Below, one piece after another: positions 34,401-44,537 of a stretch of DNA of 64,000 nucleotides. Location: assembly GCA_965644295.1 (NCBI GenBank), contig CBFFRP010000123.1:186001-250000 (forward strand). Direction: 5' to 3'. Position 1 is the stretch's first letter, and the number at the start of each line of letters is the position of its first letter. Both the position numbers and the translations under genes were made by a program. The notes under the pieces were generated by a model. It was given only the letters and a program-made list of their open reading frames with translations, was not told where the DNA came from and ran no database searches. This stretch comes from Paraphysomonas bandaiensis (Eukaryota > Chrysophyceae).

Positions 34401-36883
34401 GCGACGTATGGTGCCTCCAGGCCGGTATGTGACTCATAATGGTTATTGCTTAAAGTATTAACGATCTCTCTCTGAAGACATGCATATGTTTTTGCGGTTG
34501 GCTTTCCTCCAGAAAGTGCGGATAAGCCATTCTTGGTGCATGACCCGTTGCAGCCACACAATCGAACCACTGCTGCTCTCTCAGCCGAGGTGTGTATGGA
34601 TCAACACTGTACTTGTTCTCCCACTTACTTCACAATAGGTTATTGAGTTAGCTCGTTTGTCGGGGGCACTTTTACCTCCCATTGTGAATACTATTTTCAT
34701 GTTCCCGGTAAAAGATGTATACTTCAGTAGTGTTCATTTTTGATATACTAGCAATTAGAACCAGTCACTTGAACAGGCGAGGCGGAATCTATGCATTCCA
34801 GAAGCTTTGACACTTGCCAAGTCCTTATCATACTCTAGGGTACGTAATGAGCATGTAACGATGCAGGAATGCTGATTATTCTTCGCAGAGTGCCAAACCC
34901 CGTGTAGTCAACACCGCAACGTTGACTGCAAGACAAAAAGTCTGGCATAAGAGCGATGGTATATTGTATAAGCAGTACATAATGCACGATAAAAAGTACG
35001 CACATAAGACTACAAAGTGAACACTAACTGATTCGTGACTATAGACACCAAGGCGAAAACTTTCATACAGATTGGCGCTATTGCAAGGTATAAGTCCATT
35101 TATGTCCATGCTTTTTTGAGTAATGTATTATTTTCTGTTAACAGTCTGCTCGAATATTTTCGAAAGACCAACAGGAACTTAAGAGTATACGCGATTCGAT
35201 TTGGGAAGCATATTCACTTATTATGGTATATTTGACATCGACCGTTTATTCGCTTCGTCAATAATACTCCACACAGGAGGTGTTCACGTATTATAGTGCA
35301 GTGTATCCGATTGACGCTAATGGCCTGGGAGGAATGGCGTTCAATGAAATTGTTTTGCATTGTTACATTCTGGATCCTGTGTATAATATATACTCGGAAA
35401 CAGAAAATGTAAACACAGAAGGACAATTTGTGCCATTGTTTTCCACTCCAACAAGTAAGGGCGAGAATTCCAAGCCTGAGTTTCCAACCTCACCTAGATC
35501 ACAACCTGAGTATGTCTATTTGTGTAGTATCTTTACGAGTTTCATTTCAAAATGCGGTAACAGGGAGCATGCCAACGATTCTACACACACACAACCTAAT
35601 TCACCCAAGAAACTGGAAATGAAGTCTGGGCAAGACAAAGTGGTTGCCTCTAATCCAAGGTATAAAAAGCTTCCTGAATAGTAGATGTGATTGATTTGTG
35701 GCCTGTACGAAGGGGAACCAAATTGATGTGCTCTCCGCGTGCCAGTTTTCTTTTAAAACAATTATCGTCACTTCACATTTCGAATAGTGAGACAGAGTCG
35801 TTTATGGATCGCATTGAAGAAGAAAGTGAGGGTGAAAGTGAAATGGATGTGCCTCAAATTTCCCTGGACGGTGACAAACTCTCGAAACGCTTGAAGGCTA
35901 GGGCACCGCGAGTAACTGACGGTGCTGTCAGCAGAGCGGATGTGGATATGATATTCATTGCTAATTGTATTACTGGTATTTGGATTTCATGCTGGTATAA
36001 ATATGTTAAAACTCTCTCCGTAGGCCCCAAAGTAGAGGCAAATAGTAAGAGAACATTGACACGCTTTCAATTTCTAGATGTAATCATCGCACTGGCATGG
36101 TAAGTTTTATTTTATCATATATGGCTTGTTGACTAATTCCGAACGAATTTTAGTGTTAAATTTGTTCAATCTAATATTTCTCCTACTGTTGCTGAAGCGA
36201 TTGCAAAATTTTCTCGGGAAGTATTGGGACAGTATGCTCACCGAGAACGAGACGATATATTTATGAAGTAAGAATATTAGTTGCTATTTTCATGTAATAA
36301 GGATGTCGGCAGCTCTATCATGGGAACTAAGATCATCGATGATGCCGTCAGAGCGCACTGGAAAGATATAGAAAAGGTACATCAACTACGCATATACTGC
36401 GTATCGTGTCATTTCTTGATTTAGATATTTCGTTGTTTTTCGAGTGGCGTCGAGAGTGCCACGATTACTCAAAAGGTTTTCCCGCTATCATCATGGCTGT
36501 ATCTTACTCAGCAGCCGGGAATTGAACTTGGTACTTATCTACTTATTACGGACGTTTCCAACTTTGACGTATGATGTAGGTGAACGGGCCGCGAGGGTGG
36601 CCTTCGCTTATTCTAAAACAATGTATGCGATGGATGTTCTAGATGCTAAATATGATGCGAAAAACGTAAGTATGCACACTTTCTGTTTCTGCCTGACATT
36701 TCTGTTAAGTTATTTTTATTGGAGTTCGCGGAGGCATTGGTTAGATGTGCATTTTCGAAGCGAAGAGATATTCTCGAGAATGAGCCTGATGACGCTGGTG
36801 GTGGGCTTTCACCCACAGCTGTGGCGGAACAGTTAGTGGAAATTATTAAGAGCATGAAGGCAGTCGTTTCCGCGAAAAAGTGA
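31463..36883 (+). CDS. Leucine-rich-repeat protein, 27 exons
   Basis: Exons: 31463-31998, 32066-32165, 32217-32278, 32329-32626, 32677-32893, 32964-33062, 33109-33156, 33210-33310, 33357-33577, 33624-33735, 33780-34176, 34220-34424, 34478-34589, 34639-34707, 34759-34839, 34889-34958, 35053-35087, 35145-35225, 35277-35509, 35564-35659, 35746-35975, 36024-36099, 36154-36267, 36313-36376, 36425-36530, 36580-36665 and 36710-36883. They sum to 1,340 residues. Residues about 170-430 hold ribonuclease-inhibitor-type LRRs (LCLRDNRLTDAGICEL, LDLSYNKMGRKGAKAL, LDISWNEMRSEGAKY, LNISHNSFS). After these comes NCWICESWQEVEF, a motif I associate with large LRR proteins of flagellated protists. The C-terminal half is helical, with two EF-hand-like blocks lacking full calcium loops (ADVDMIFIA, and TRFQFLDVIIALA). 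Function is unknown; a scaffold, possibly axonemal, is inference. The intron at 32166-32216 is GC-AG. Confidence 0.85.
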
Positions 36884-37224
36884 TAAGATTTTTATCTGTT
36901 ATCATTTGTATATGCCATATATATTTGCTTTATATGGATATTTTAGCTGTTTGTCAAGTAATTGCTGTTTTTGAAAATTTCGTATTAATGTGTCGTCTTA
37001 TATTTGACGCGTTATAGTGGTAGTATTGACAATGTGAATATTTCATGTACTATAATATATTATAATAAATACAAGCTGTAAACAAATTATAACTAACATG
37101 AAATTTTTACAAACACTGGGAAATTTCTAAATCGGTGCAATGAAGTAGTAAGTACGAGTACACCAGGGATAGGGAACAATATAATCCTAGAGAGAAGATA
37201 TATAGCAATAGTAGTGTAGCTGTG
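36884..37224. other. 3' flank of the LRR gene
   Basis: AT-rich spacer and presumed 3' UTR. Nothing recognised. Confidence 0.4.
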
Positions 37225-37380
37225 AATGTCTGATTATTAGCAATAGGCGTGTAAAGATCAGGCATTCTCAACAATAGCAATTTAAGTAACTAGCACATAA
37301 CTCTGATATCCTACTATTTAGCACTACTAAAGCTGCTTGTGCATCGCCGCAACAACCAAGGTGCAATAGTATTGTAAGGT
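37225..37380 (-). repeat. Dispersed repeat family A, copy A6 (right end only)
   Basis: The minus strand reads CACCTTGGTTGTTGCGGCGA, then GCACAAGCAGCTTTAGTAG, then TAAATAGTAGGATATCAGAG. Only the right-hand module is present. Confidence 0.7.
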
Positions 37381-37611
37381 AGTGTCCCATCAATAATATT
37401 GCAATATTTCTCAGGCAGACCTACAATAATATTGCAGTGCGTTGTGGCCTGGGAGTACCAGACTTCCGTAACAAAATGAACTGGCAATTAATTGGCTAGA
37501 GGTCTCGAAAAATAGTAATAGCATTATTTACCAATCAAGCATCTAACAAGTAGTAATAAGTTGCCTTCAATATAATATCTTTCTAGATGCAAATTGTATG
37601 GCAGAAACATC

Positions 37612-37930
37612 TGTTGAGTTCTGCTGTTGGAGCAATTAAAATCTGTATTCTAAGGTATTGGAATTATGACCGTTAGTCGATGAATACAGTAGTGTTTAAC
37701 AGTATTATGAAAACTAACAACATGATGTCTACTGTAGTAATAAAACTGAATATATATATTGATCATACAAGATAGTGACGATGCAAGATCATACGAGAAA
37801 TGAATGGTCGTAGAGATTACATGAAATTGATGAATGAGAAGCGATATTGATTATAATTTTATAATAAGATTCATGAGTGAATACTCGTCCAGTTAACTTT
37901 GTAAATCATTAATTGTGTTATAACTTGACA
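37612..37930 (+). repeat. LTR-like repeat (family R1) followed by a primer-binding site
   Basis: It starts TGTTGAGTTCTGCTGTTGGA and ends ATAACTTGACA. The next bases, TGGTAGCGAG at 37931-37940, resemble the complement of the initiator tRNA-Met 3' end. At 319 bp it is the same length as the solo LTR at 42624. This is therefore a 5' LTR whose internal region has been lost after about 100 bp. Confidence 0.65.
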
Positions 37931-37940
37931 TGGTAGCGAG
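37931..37940 (+). other. Primer-binding-site-like sequence
   Basis: TGGTAGCGAG directly follows an LTR end. The same word precedes the copia gag start (62863-62872, minus strand). The related TGGTAGCGGATGG follows a second LTR-like end at 38404. Confidence 0.55.
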
Positions 37941-38084
37941 TGATAGTTGGAAACAACTGCTGAAGTTTGACCATTGGAATGTAGTCTGGACAGAGAAGCA
38001 GGAGCCCATACGACTTGTAGGGCTGGAGGAACGATCAGTCGTGATACTGCTGTGTACAGTACGAAACATACAGTGTATATATAG

Positions 38085-38404
38085 AAAATAAAATCAGTAC
38101 TATTTACAAAAGACGGGGGTTTTGAGGCGAATTTAAATTTACTGTAGTATACAGTTGTAATCTTGTTAATCGTATTGTGAGAATGAATGGTGATAAGTAT
38201 ATAGCGGTAAAACGGAATATAGTGACGATGCAAGTTGTAGTGACGACGTAAGATCGTCGTGGTACGAGAAATGAGTGGTAGTAGAGACAACATGAAATGG
38301 ATGAATGATAAGAGATATTGATTATAATTTATAATTCTCAGCATTGAGTGTAAGTTACCTTCTGTTGTTAAGTTAATACTTCTCATATAATGTCAAACCT
38401 TGAT
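38085..38404 (+). repeat. Second LTR-like repeat (family R1)
   Basis: The stretch from about 38205 to 38345 parallels 37740-37870 (TAGTGACGATGCAAG, ACGAGAAATGA, GATATTGATTATAATTT). It ends AACCTTGATA, followed by TGGTAGCGGATGGTAG at 38405. The left boundary is estimated from the family length. Two LTR ends in the same orientation, 474 bp apart, suggest successive insertions or a collapsed element. Confidence 0.5.
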
Positions 38405-38963
38405 ATGGTAGCGGATGGTAGTTGACTAGTGTGCCCACCCTGGGTGAGGTAAACCTTTTCCATGATGAACGCTTAGTCTGTAGCCTATTGGATTTAGTTA
38501 AATCCCATATTTTTGGTGTTTTGCGCATGTGCGAAATTTTGTTCTGATTATGTTAATGATGCGCACATATAACTCTCTGTTGATTTAGAAGCCAATTCCT
38601 TTCATTGTTATTAACTTGATTATTAACTAGAAGCTGTCGTCATCAATTCCAATATTTTAAACACATTATCAACATTTTTGCAGCATTAATACATTCATTT
38701 ATTTAATACACAGAATATATACATCATCATGGCTATGCTTGTATTATTATAGACATAAAAGTAAACAAGGTAGAGCGATCACTGCATCACCACAAGAGGG
38801 GGGATTACCGATGGTCACCATGAATGGTGTCAGTAATATTATCAAAAACACTATCAGGCATGGCTTCAGATGACACACGACGGCAGCAATAACAGTATAA
38901 TTGACATCAGATGCATCAGGACGAGAGGCACCACTACTATTGGCGACAATATAATTCAGAATG
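38405..38963. other. Spacer before the microsatellite
   Basis: About 560 bp of AT-rich sequence. After the PBS-like word at 38405 nothing was recognised. Confidence 0.35.
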
Positions 38964-39330
38964 ATACATACATACATGCATACATACATACATACATACA
39001 TACATACATACATACATACATACATACATACATACATACATACATACATACATACATACATACATACATACATACATACATACATACATACATACATACA
39101 TACATTCATACATACATGTACATACATACATACATACATACATACATACATACATACATACATACATACATACATACATACATACATACATACATACATA
39201 CATACATGCATACATACATACATACATACATACATACATACATACATACATACATACATACATACATACATACATACATACATACATACATACATACATA
39301 CATACATACATACATACATACATACACACA
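38964..39330. repeat. TACA tetranucleotide microsatellite, 367 bp
   Basis: About 90 units of CATA/TACA with only a few interruptions (GCAT near 38977 and 39208, TTCAT near 39107, TGTACA near 39118). Because four is not a multiple of three and no phase gives a stop, all frames on both strands remain open. Apparent proteins of Tyr-Ile-His-Thr or Met-Tyr-Val-Cys repeats are artefacts. Confidence 0.98.
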
Positions 39331-39477
39331 TGTACATATCGTATCAGGTTGCTTCCAGGACATTTTTAGGACATAATTCGTGTGTATACCATGGCATGGT
39401 ATATATATACAAACAGCAATCACAATATCATCTCAATCACATCTATCTACATATACACAACCAAACTACATATACAT

Positions 39478-41193
39478 ATGAATCATCTTCCTCCTATACC
39501 ATATATTGATGAGAATCAATCCTCTATAGTCTTTGATATGATCCATCGCTATCAATCAGGCTCTCCAGTCATACTAGCTCTTGATGTTGGGTGTGGTAAG
39601 ACACGCATGGCACTTGCATGTATACAACAACTTGCATACATATACAGTCAAGCTACATTCACTGTATTACTCATACTACCAACTACAATTAGATATCAAT
39701 GGATACATGAGATGAGAACCACCCATATGGCTACAGAGGATGCATACTGTATCTATCATGATAAGAATCGTACGCATAAACTAGATGCATTTCTTAACGG
39801 ATCAAATGCATCTATACGATATGTATTATCAACAGCTCAGACAGTACGAATAGATATTGAGTATTTATTATCTAAAAACTGGGATATTGTGATTATTGAT
39901 GAGGTGCATAAGTTACGTAATCATGAAACTGGCAGTGCTACAGCTATACGACGATTCCCTTGTAATAAGATCGGATTGACTGCTACACCTGTCGTTAATA
40001 AAGGATACGAAAATGTTTTGAGTATCTCATATCTTCTAAACGAAAGATGGGGTATAGATAATAAAGAACGATTTGGAGATCCCGCTACTTTAGACAGAGA
40101 ATCAAGAAGTGACACATTCTCTGTAAGTGAGCTTTCCAAGTGTGTGGTTGTTACACGTACTAAACAAGAGTTTGGTTTACGAACTTTGAGTCGAAAGTAT
40201 GAACACGTTTATGTTTCGTTTACTGATGAAGAACGTGAGCTCTACGAGCGTGTACTGGAAGAATGTAAGTATAAATACAAAATTTATTTGAGTCGTCGAG
40301 ACGATCTCTATCATTACGCAAGCGAAGAGAGACGTTGTCTTGCCAGACAGGCAATGACAGATTATCAGATAGCATTGAACAGTGTTCGACTGAGAGGTAT
40401 AGTGCCGCACCTTGAAAACGATAACTCAGATAACAGTCTTAGGAATGTGCCCCTTTCTTCAAAATTACGAAAAGCTGCAGCTATTATTGAAAAATTTCAC
40501 GCTGATAAGGAACCGTTGCTTGTGTTTTGTTATTTTAAAAATCCTCTACAGCTACTCTCGAACCATCTATTATTCTCTCATGAGATGGTAACCGGAAAAC
40601 AGAGTACAAAGCAAAGGCAGAATAGTATCCAGAGATTTGTATCGGGAGAATGCAATATATTGTTACTTACAACGGGGTGTGGAGGTATAGGCCTCAACTT
40701 AGAAAGAGCTAAGCACTGTTTATTTTTATGCGCTGAATCCAATTTTCAATACGAGGAACAGGCTATTGGGCGCATGGATCGTCGAACTCAGACGTCTGAA
40801 TCAATAACTGTTATGCGTATATGTGTCCCTGGCACTTACGATTGTATACGACATACGGTACATAAACGTCAAAGTGCTCAGCTAGACCAAGCATTACGTC
40901 GGAGATATAACAATGAATATCTAAATCAATTTCGTGTATATAACACGATATGCAGCTACTCGTTCCACAACCTGTACAACTTACAATGGCTTAAATTATT
41001 GCAGGGGGATATGAACGACGATACACTGTATGAAAGGATGTACCAAATTGAGAAGTTTTATTATCATACTCGAATTGATATCGATGGGCATGGGCAACAA
41101 GAAATAGAGTATCAAGAGGAAAATGAGAGTTATGATACCGTTTTAGACGACACCATGCTTTGGAATGCGTTTTTGGAAGACTTTAACCACTGA
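39478..41193 (+). CDS. Intronless SNF2-type superfamily 2 helicase/ATPase
   Basis: A single exon of 571 residues. ATG 39478 (MNHLPPIPYI) is chosen because it places the Q-motif-like and Walker A region at the usual distance; ATG 39391 is in frame upstream but lies in low-complexity sequence. Walker A is VGCGKT (37-42), motif II DEVH (141-144) and motif III TATP (168-171). The C-terminal lobe has LLTTGCGGIGLNLERA (about 396-411) and QAIGRMDRRTQ (about 427-437), which are SNF2 motifs V and VI. There are no accessory chromatin domains. SNF2 ATPases translocate on duplex DNA. The compact, intronless form resembles helicases of large DNA viruses, so acquisition from such a source is possible but not shown. 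Confidence 0.9.
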   Translation: MNHLPPIPYIDENQSSIVFDMIHRYQSGSPVILALDVGCGKTRMALACIQQLAYIYSQATFTVLLILPTTIRYQWIHEMRTTHMATEDAYCIYHDKNRTHKLDAFLNGSNASIRYVLSTAQTVRIDIEYLLSKNWDIVIIDEVHKLRNHETGSATAIRRFPCNKIGLTATPVVNKGYENVLSISYLLNERWGIDNKERFGDPATLDRESRSDTFSVSELSKCVVVTRTKQEFGLRTLSRKYEHVYVSFTDEERELYERVLEECKYKYKIYLSRRDDLYHYASEERRCLARQAMTDYQIALNSVRLRGIVPHLENDNSDNSLRNVPLSSKLRKAAAIIEKFHADKEPLLVFCYFKNPLQLLSNHLLFSHEMVTGKQSTKQRQNSIQRFVSGECNILLLTTGCGGIGLNLERAKHCLFLCAESNFQYEEQAIGRMDRRTQTSESITVMRICVPGTYDCIRHTVHKRQSAQLDQALRRRYNNEYLNQFRVYNTICSYSFHNLYNLQWLKLLQGDMNDDTLYERMYQIEKFYYHTRIDIDGHGQQEIEYQEENESYDTVLDDTMLWNAFLEDFNH

Positions 41194-42286
41194 TGAGAAC
41201 GACTAGAAAATCACAATGATTTCGGTGGTTATATATCATGTCGGCGCGCAAAAGTTCTCCCTGAGTAGTGTGATCGTGTGATCTATTGCACTACATAAGT
41301 TTTACACTATGGACTACGAGTAAACACGATAAATTTAATCGATATCAAAATTTTATGGTTTATGCGTTTATGGGCTTGTATTGTTGTAGAGTTCAGTGGG
41401 TGTTGTGTTGCTACCACGATATATTTGACTGAATTTGTATAATAGTAGTGTATGGATCTATAATAGTACTAATATGAAATTATGAAGCAGGGAATTGTCT
41501 TATCAACATTTTAAATAGCTGATACCACTGGATGCGAGATTTATATTGCTTGCTTGGTAGTTTCATTGTCTACATTTAATAACAGAGTGCTACGATTACT
41601 AGGGGTCTACAGAAAACCCGTGACTGACCCACCTCCCGCCTCACACCCAAACCCCACCGACCTTAATCCAGGGACCTTATCACTGCCCAGACCTCCACAG
41701 CGACGTCGTCTCCGGCAACTCTACTTTCTGTCCAGGTCTAAAAACTGCCCCATTCTGAGAGAGTGTTCACTAAGCTAAGTAACGTATAGATTATTAATAA
41801 AAATCTTAGCGTATTCTTTGTGTGTCAGCACCAAGAAAACTCTAGCTAGATCTACACTATACTTGCATAGCCTATATTATGAATTACGACAAACCCCGCG
41901 CATTCTAGGGGAGAGGGAGGGGGGGTGCCAATGCCACACTAGACCTACTATACTGAGTCATGCATGATCACGAGAATCCCCGCGTAATCTTTGTTAGGTA
42001 ATGATGGGAAGGTACACATGGTCCTACTAGAATCTGCGCGAATTACATATATAAAAGTCATGCATAGTTATAAAAGTCTCAGCAAAGGTTAACACAGGTG
42101 GTGGGGCAACAGAATCTGGTCGTGATCTATGTGGTCAGCTAAGTTGGCACACGGGTGGATGGGTAGTAGAATCAGTGCTATATCTCGGTGTTATAGGTGG
42201 GGCACCAGCCAGCCTGCACTATGGCCACGCCCTCGGAATGGGGCAAGTTTAACAGACCCTCAACCACTCACCACTCAACGCCTATA
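41194..42286. other. Spacer with locally GC-rich segments
   Basis: About 1.1 kb. The blocks around 41630-41720 and 41890-42280 are richer in G and C than the neighbourhood, with runs such as GGGAGAGGGAGGGGGGG near 41910. No exon or RNA gene was recognised. The right part may belong to the repeat that starts at 42287. Confidence 0.4.
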
Positions 42287-43120
42287 CTCCCTCAACAAAG
42301 TCGGACTCGCATCTTTTCGTGGTGTTCTGGGGGATAAGTATCGGAGCGATTCTCTCTGGGAAACTAACGTGAGCCGTAAACATATTCTGCAGATATTGTT
42401 CTGCCCACTCATAGCCGAATGATTGTGTGATACAAGGAACATCAATAATACTTGTGTAAACGTCTTTCGGCCCTGACGTATAAACAGGCATCTGGGAATG
42501 GCCGCACATCAAGGCCATCCGGGGTATTGGGCTGCCCACAGAAGTATTCCGGATGTTTACCCTAAGGACTCAAAAATACTGTGGACAGCTGATGTCAGGT
42601 ATTTCAACATTAAGCTTGTTCTCTGTTGGAATACGTATGGTTCTCTAAGATAATACTGTAGAATACGTTAAATACAATGTGAAAAACAGTAATACGTAGT
42701 CAATAGTCAAAGGTGCTATATAGCTATAACTGTGAAACTGAAGTATTATATCATGACGATTCAAGATACGGAAGTTGAGCAGTGGTTGACATGAACGAAA
42801 TAATTTATCATGTTGTTGACATGTGTTACATGACAACACACACAATTGTGTATACAATTATAATAAATAATCTATCTAGTTTGACTAACTTAAACTTCTC
42901 TTGAAACGATCTTAATCATCTGAAAATGGTCAATTGTCAATATTCTCGGCGTTTGCTTTGAGTGCTAGAGCGGACACAAAAGCAGCTTCCGTAGCGTTAT
43001 TTAGTAGGATAATAGGTTTGTACTAGTTAGTTACAGGTAGGCGACTATCTAGCATGACTAGTTTTCATCTAGCTACTAAGGTGGTGCAGATTCTTTACGC
43101 CTATTGCTAATAATTAGACG
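42287..43120 (+). repeat. Dispersed repeat family A, copy A7, split by a solo LTR
   Basis: 42287-42623 contains ACTCCCTCAACAAAGTCGGA through TCAGGTATTTCAACATTAAG and CTTGTTCTC. 42948-43120 resumes GGCGTTTGCTTTGAGTGCTA and continues to AAGCAGCTTCCGTAGCG and TAGTAGGATAATAGG. Removing 42624-42947 rejoins CTTGTTCTC to GGCGTTTGCTTTGAG, as in uninterrupted copies (TTTCTCACTGCGTTT in A2). Confidence 0.8.
42624..42942 (+). mobile_element. Solo LTR with TTCTC target duplication
   Basis: The element starts TGTTGGAATACG and ends GTCAATTGTCAATA, an imperfect TGTTG...CAACA terminus. It is flanked by TTCTC at 42619-42623 and 42943-42947. It is 319 bp, matching the LTR at 37612. A closely similar copy lies at 45587-45904. 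The internal ACACAATTGTGT is a 12-bp palindrome. Confidence 0.8.
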
Positions 43121-43485
43121 TTCAATATAGTTTAACAGAGGGTAGCTTGTTATTTGGTGTATAGTTGGACAAGATTAGCAGTAGCTATACAACTTCAGAT
43201 ATAATTAAGTCAGTCGATTATTTGGCTACATTTACCAAAGTTGATAATAGGAATTATCATTTCAAAACCAATTACTTTAATAGGCAGTTACACAAGCCCG
43301 CTACCCACTACACATAGACAATAATATGCTTACTCATTCTCTATGTTCATGCTTGCAAAAAGTACCTAAATATTGAATTTTAAAGCTGAAATGATTAAAC
43401 TTTTCCTACTTAAAAATTGACTACACTAAATAATTTACTACATTTGTATGTCGGCATTGTTAGCACGACATCTAACAAATGACAG

Positions 43486-44061
43486 TTACGTATACAAATG
43501 CATGTGCAGGTAGTTGCCCGCGAAAGACGAGCCATTCATCTCAAATACTGCTTTCTCAGCATCACTACGACTTTGGAAATATATCAGAAACGATGATAAT
43601 GCGTTATCGGACGACACTTTCACGACTCCTTTCTTGAGAGGGTAATTCTCAAAAACGTAGTGTAGTTCTTCTGCTCCCGCACCGACAGGAACATCATAAA
43701 CAAGAACCGTTGCAGAATCAATTCCAAATTTTGAAGCTGTATTTAAACTATTTATATGGTTTTGATTTTTAGTGATAATGTTTTTAGAGTATATTCTGGT
43801 CATAGCATTCTGTTTCAGTTTCTCAATCGAGTTCTGCACTGCTGTGAACTCATTCTTATCAGTTGTTTTATAGATCCATTTCCCTGTTGGTATTAATGAT
43901 GGATTAAGTATCATATCTAATTTATTGGGTGATAATATATCCGAGCCGATAGTTGTAACCACATCACGTCGAGAGCTGAATACATGAAATCCATTCACTT
44001 CTAAGAGATATGAAGGGACTTGAGGTGCTTTACGCATGTGTTTGGATACGAATTTAGACAT
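43486..44061 (-). CDS. Intronless RRM-domain protein
   Basis: A single exon of 191 residues from MSKFVSKHMRKAP. Residues about 115-190 form an RRM: VLVYDVPVGAGAEELHYVF in the position of RNP2 and helix 1, SSFLIYFQSRSDAEKAVFEMNG in the position of RNP1 and helix 2, ending YLHMHLY. The aromatic RNP residues are only partly conserved. The basic N terminus could be an organelle-targeting or RNA-contact segment. No orthologue was named. It is divergent from the desaturase-family gene. Confidence 0.75.
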   Translation of the reverse strand: MSKFVSKHMRKAPQVPSYLLEVNGFHVFSSRRDVVTTIGSDILSPNKLDMILNPSLIPTGKWIYKTTDKNEFTAVQNSIEKLKQNAMTRIYSKNIITKNQNHINSLNTASKFGIDSATVLVYDVPVGAGAEELHYVFENYPLKKGVVKVSSDNALSSFLIYFQSRSDAEKAVFEMNGSSFAGNYLHMHLYT

Positions 44062-44537
44062 GTTTGATTGTATTTATATGTTTATAGAGGAGTGAAGGTG
44101 TATATATGCATAATCTACTGAACACTGTGTGCTATATGGACGTGTGCTGTGTATGTATATGTATATACATCTCTATATGGAGGCATATACAGCAGTGTGT
44201 AATGTATGGCAATGTATGTAATGTATGGGATGGATGGGTGTATGGTAATGTATGGAGAGACCAGTATGTATATATATATGACTGTAATGGACGGCTGGTG
44301 GTGATAGAACTCGAGAATACTGGAATACGAGATGTATTCCTTCTAAATACAAGATCCTGTCTGCTTGTATGCATGTTGGATGCAACACCGGAACACTCTG
44401 CTGTACTGACTTCGTTTACTATGTACCATGAAGGGTTACTATAGTGTATATTTACATACCTAAGTAACTTAAAGAAGTAGAAAAAGTGTGTATATAATAA
44501 CGAATCATATATCATACTCTTCATCTTATTGGATCAA
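44062..44537. promoter_or_regulatory. Divergent promoter spacer
   Basis: 476 bp between outward-facing starts. It contains CACTGTGTGCTATATGGACG near 44121, a TGTATATGTATATACA near-palindrome near 44150 and TACAGCAGTGTGTAATG near 44188. The role is inferred from position. Confidence 0.45.

Noticed and set aside
38110-38127. CGGGGGTTTTGAGGC shared with the copia gag region near 62104
   Set aside because: A 15-base match is expected by chance about once or twice between any two places in 64 kb, and the flanks do not align.
38747-39509. Long proteins of Met-Tyr-Val-Cys or Tyr-Ile-His-Thr repeats on both strands
   Set aside because: They are translations of the TACA microsatellite, which has no stop in any frame; there is no coding evidence.
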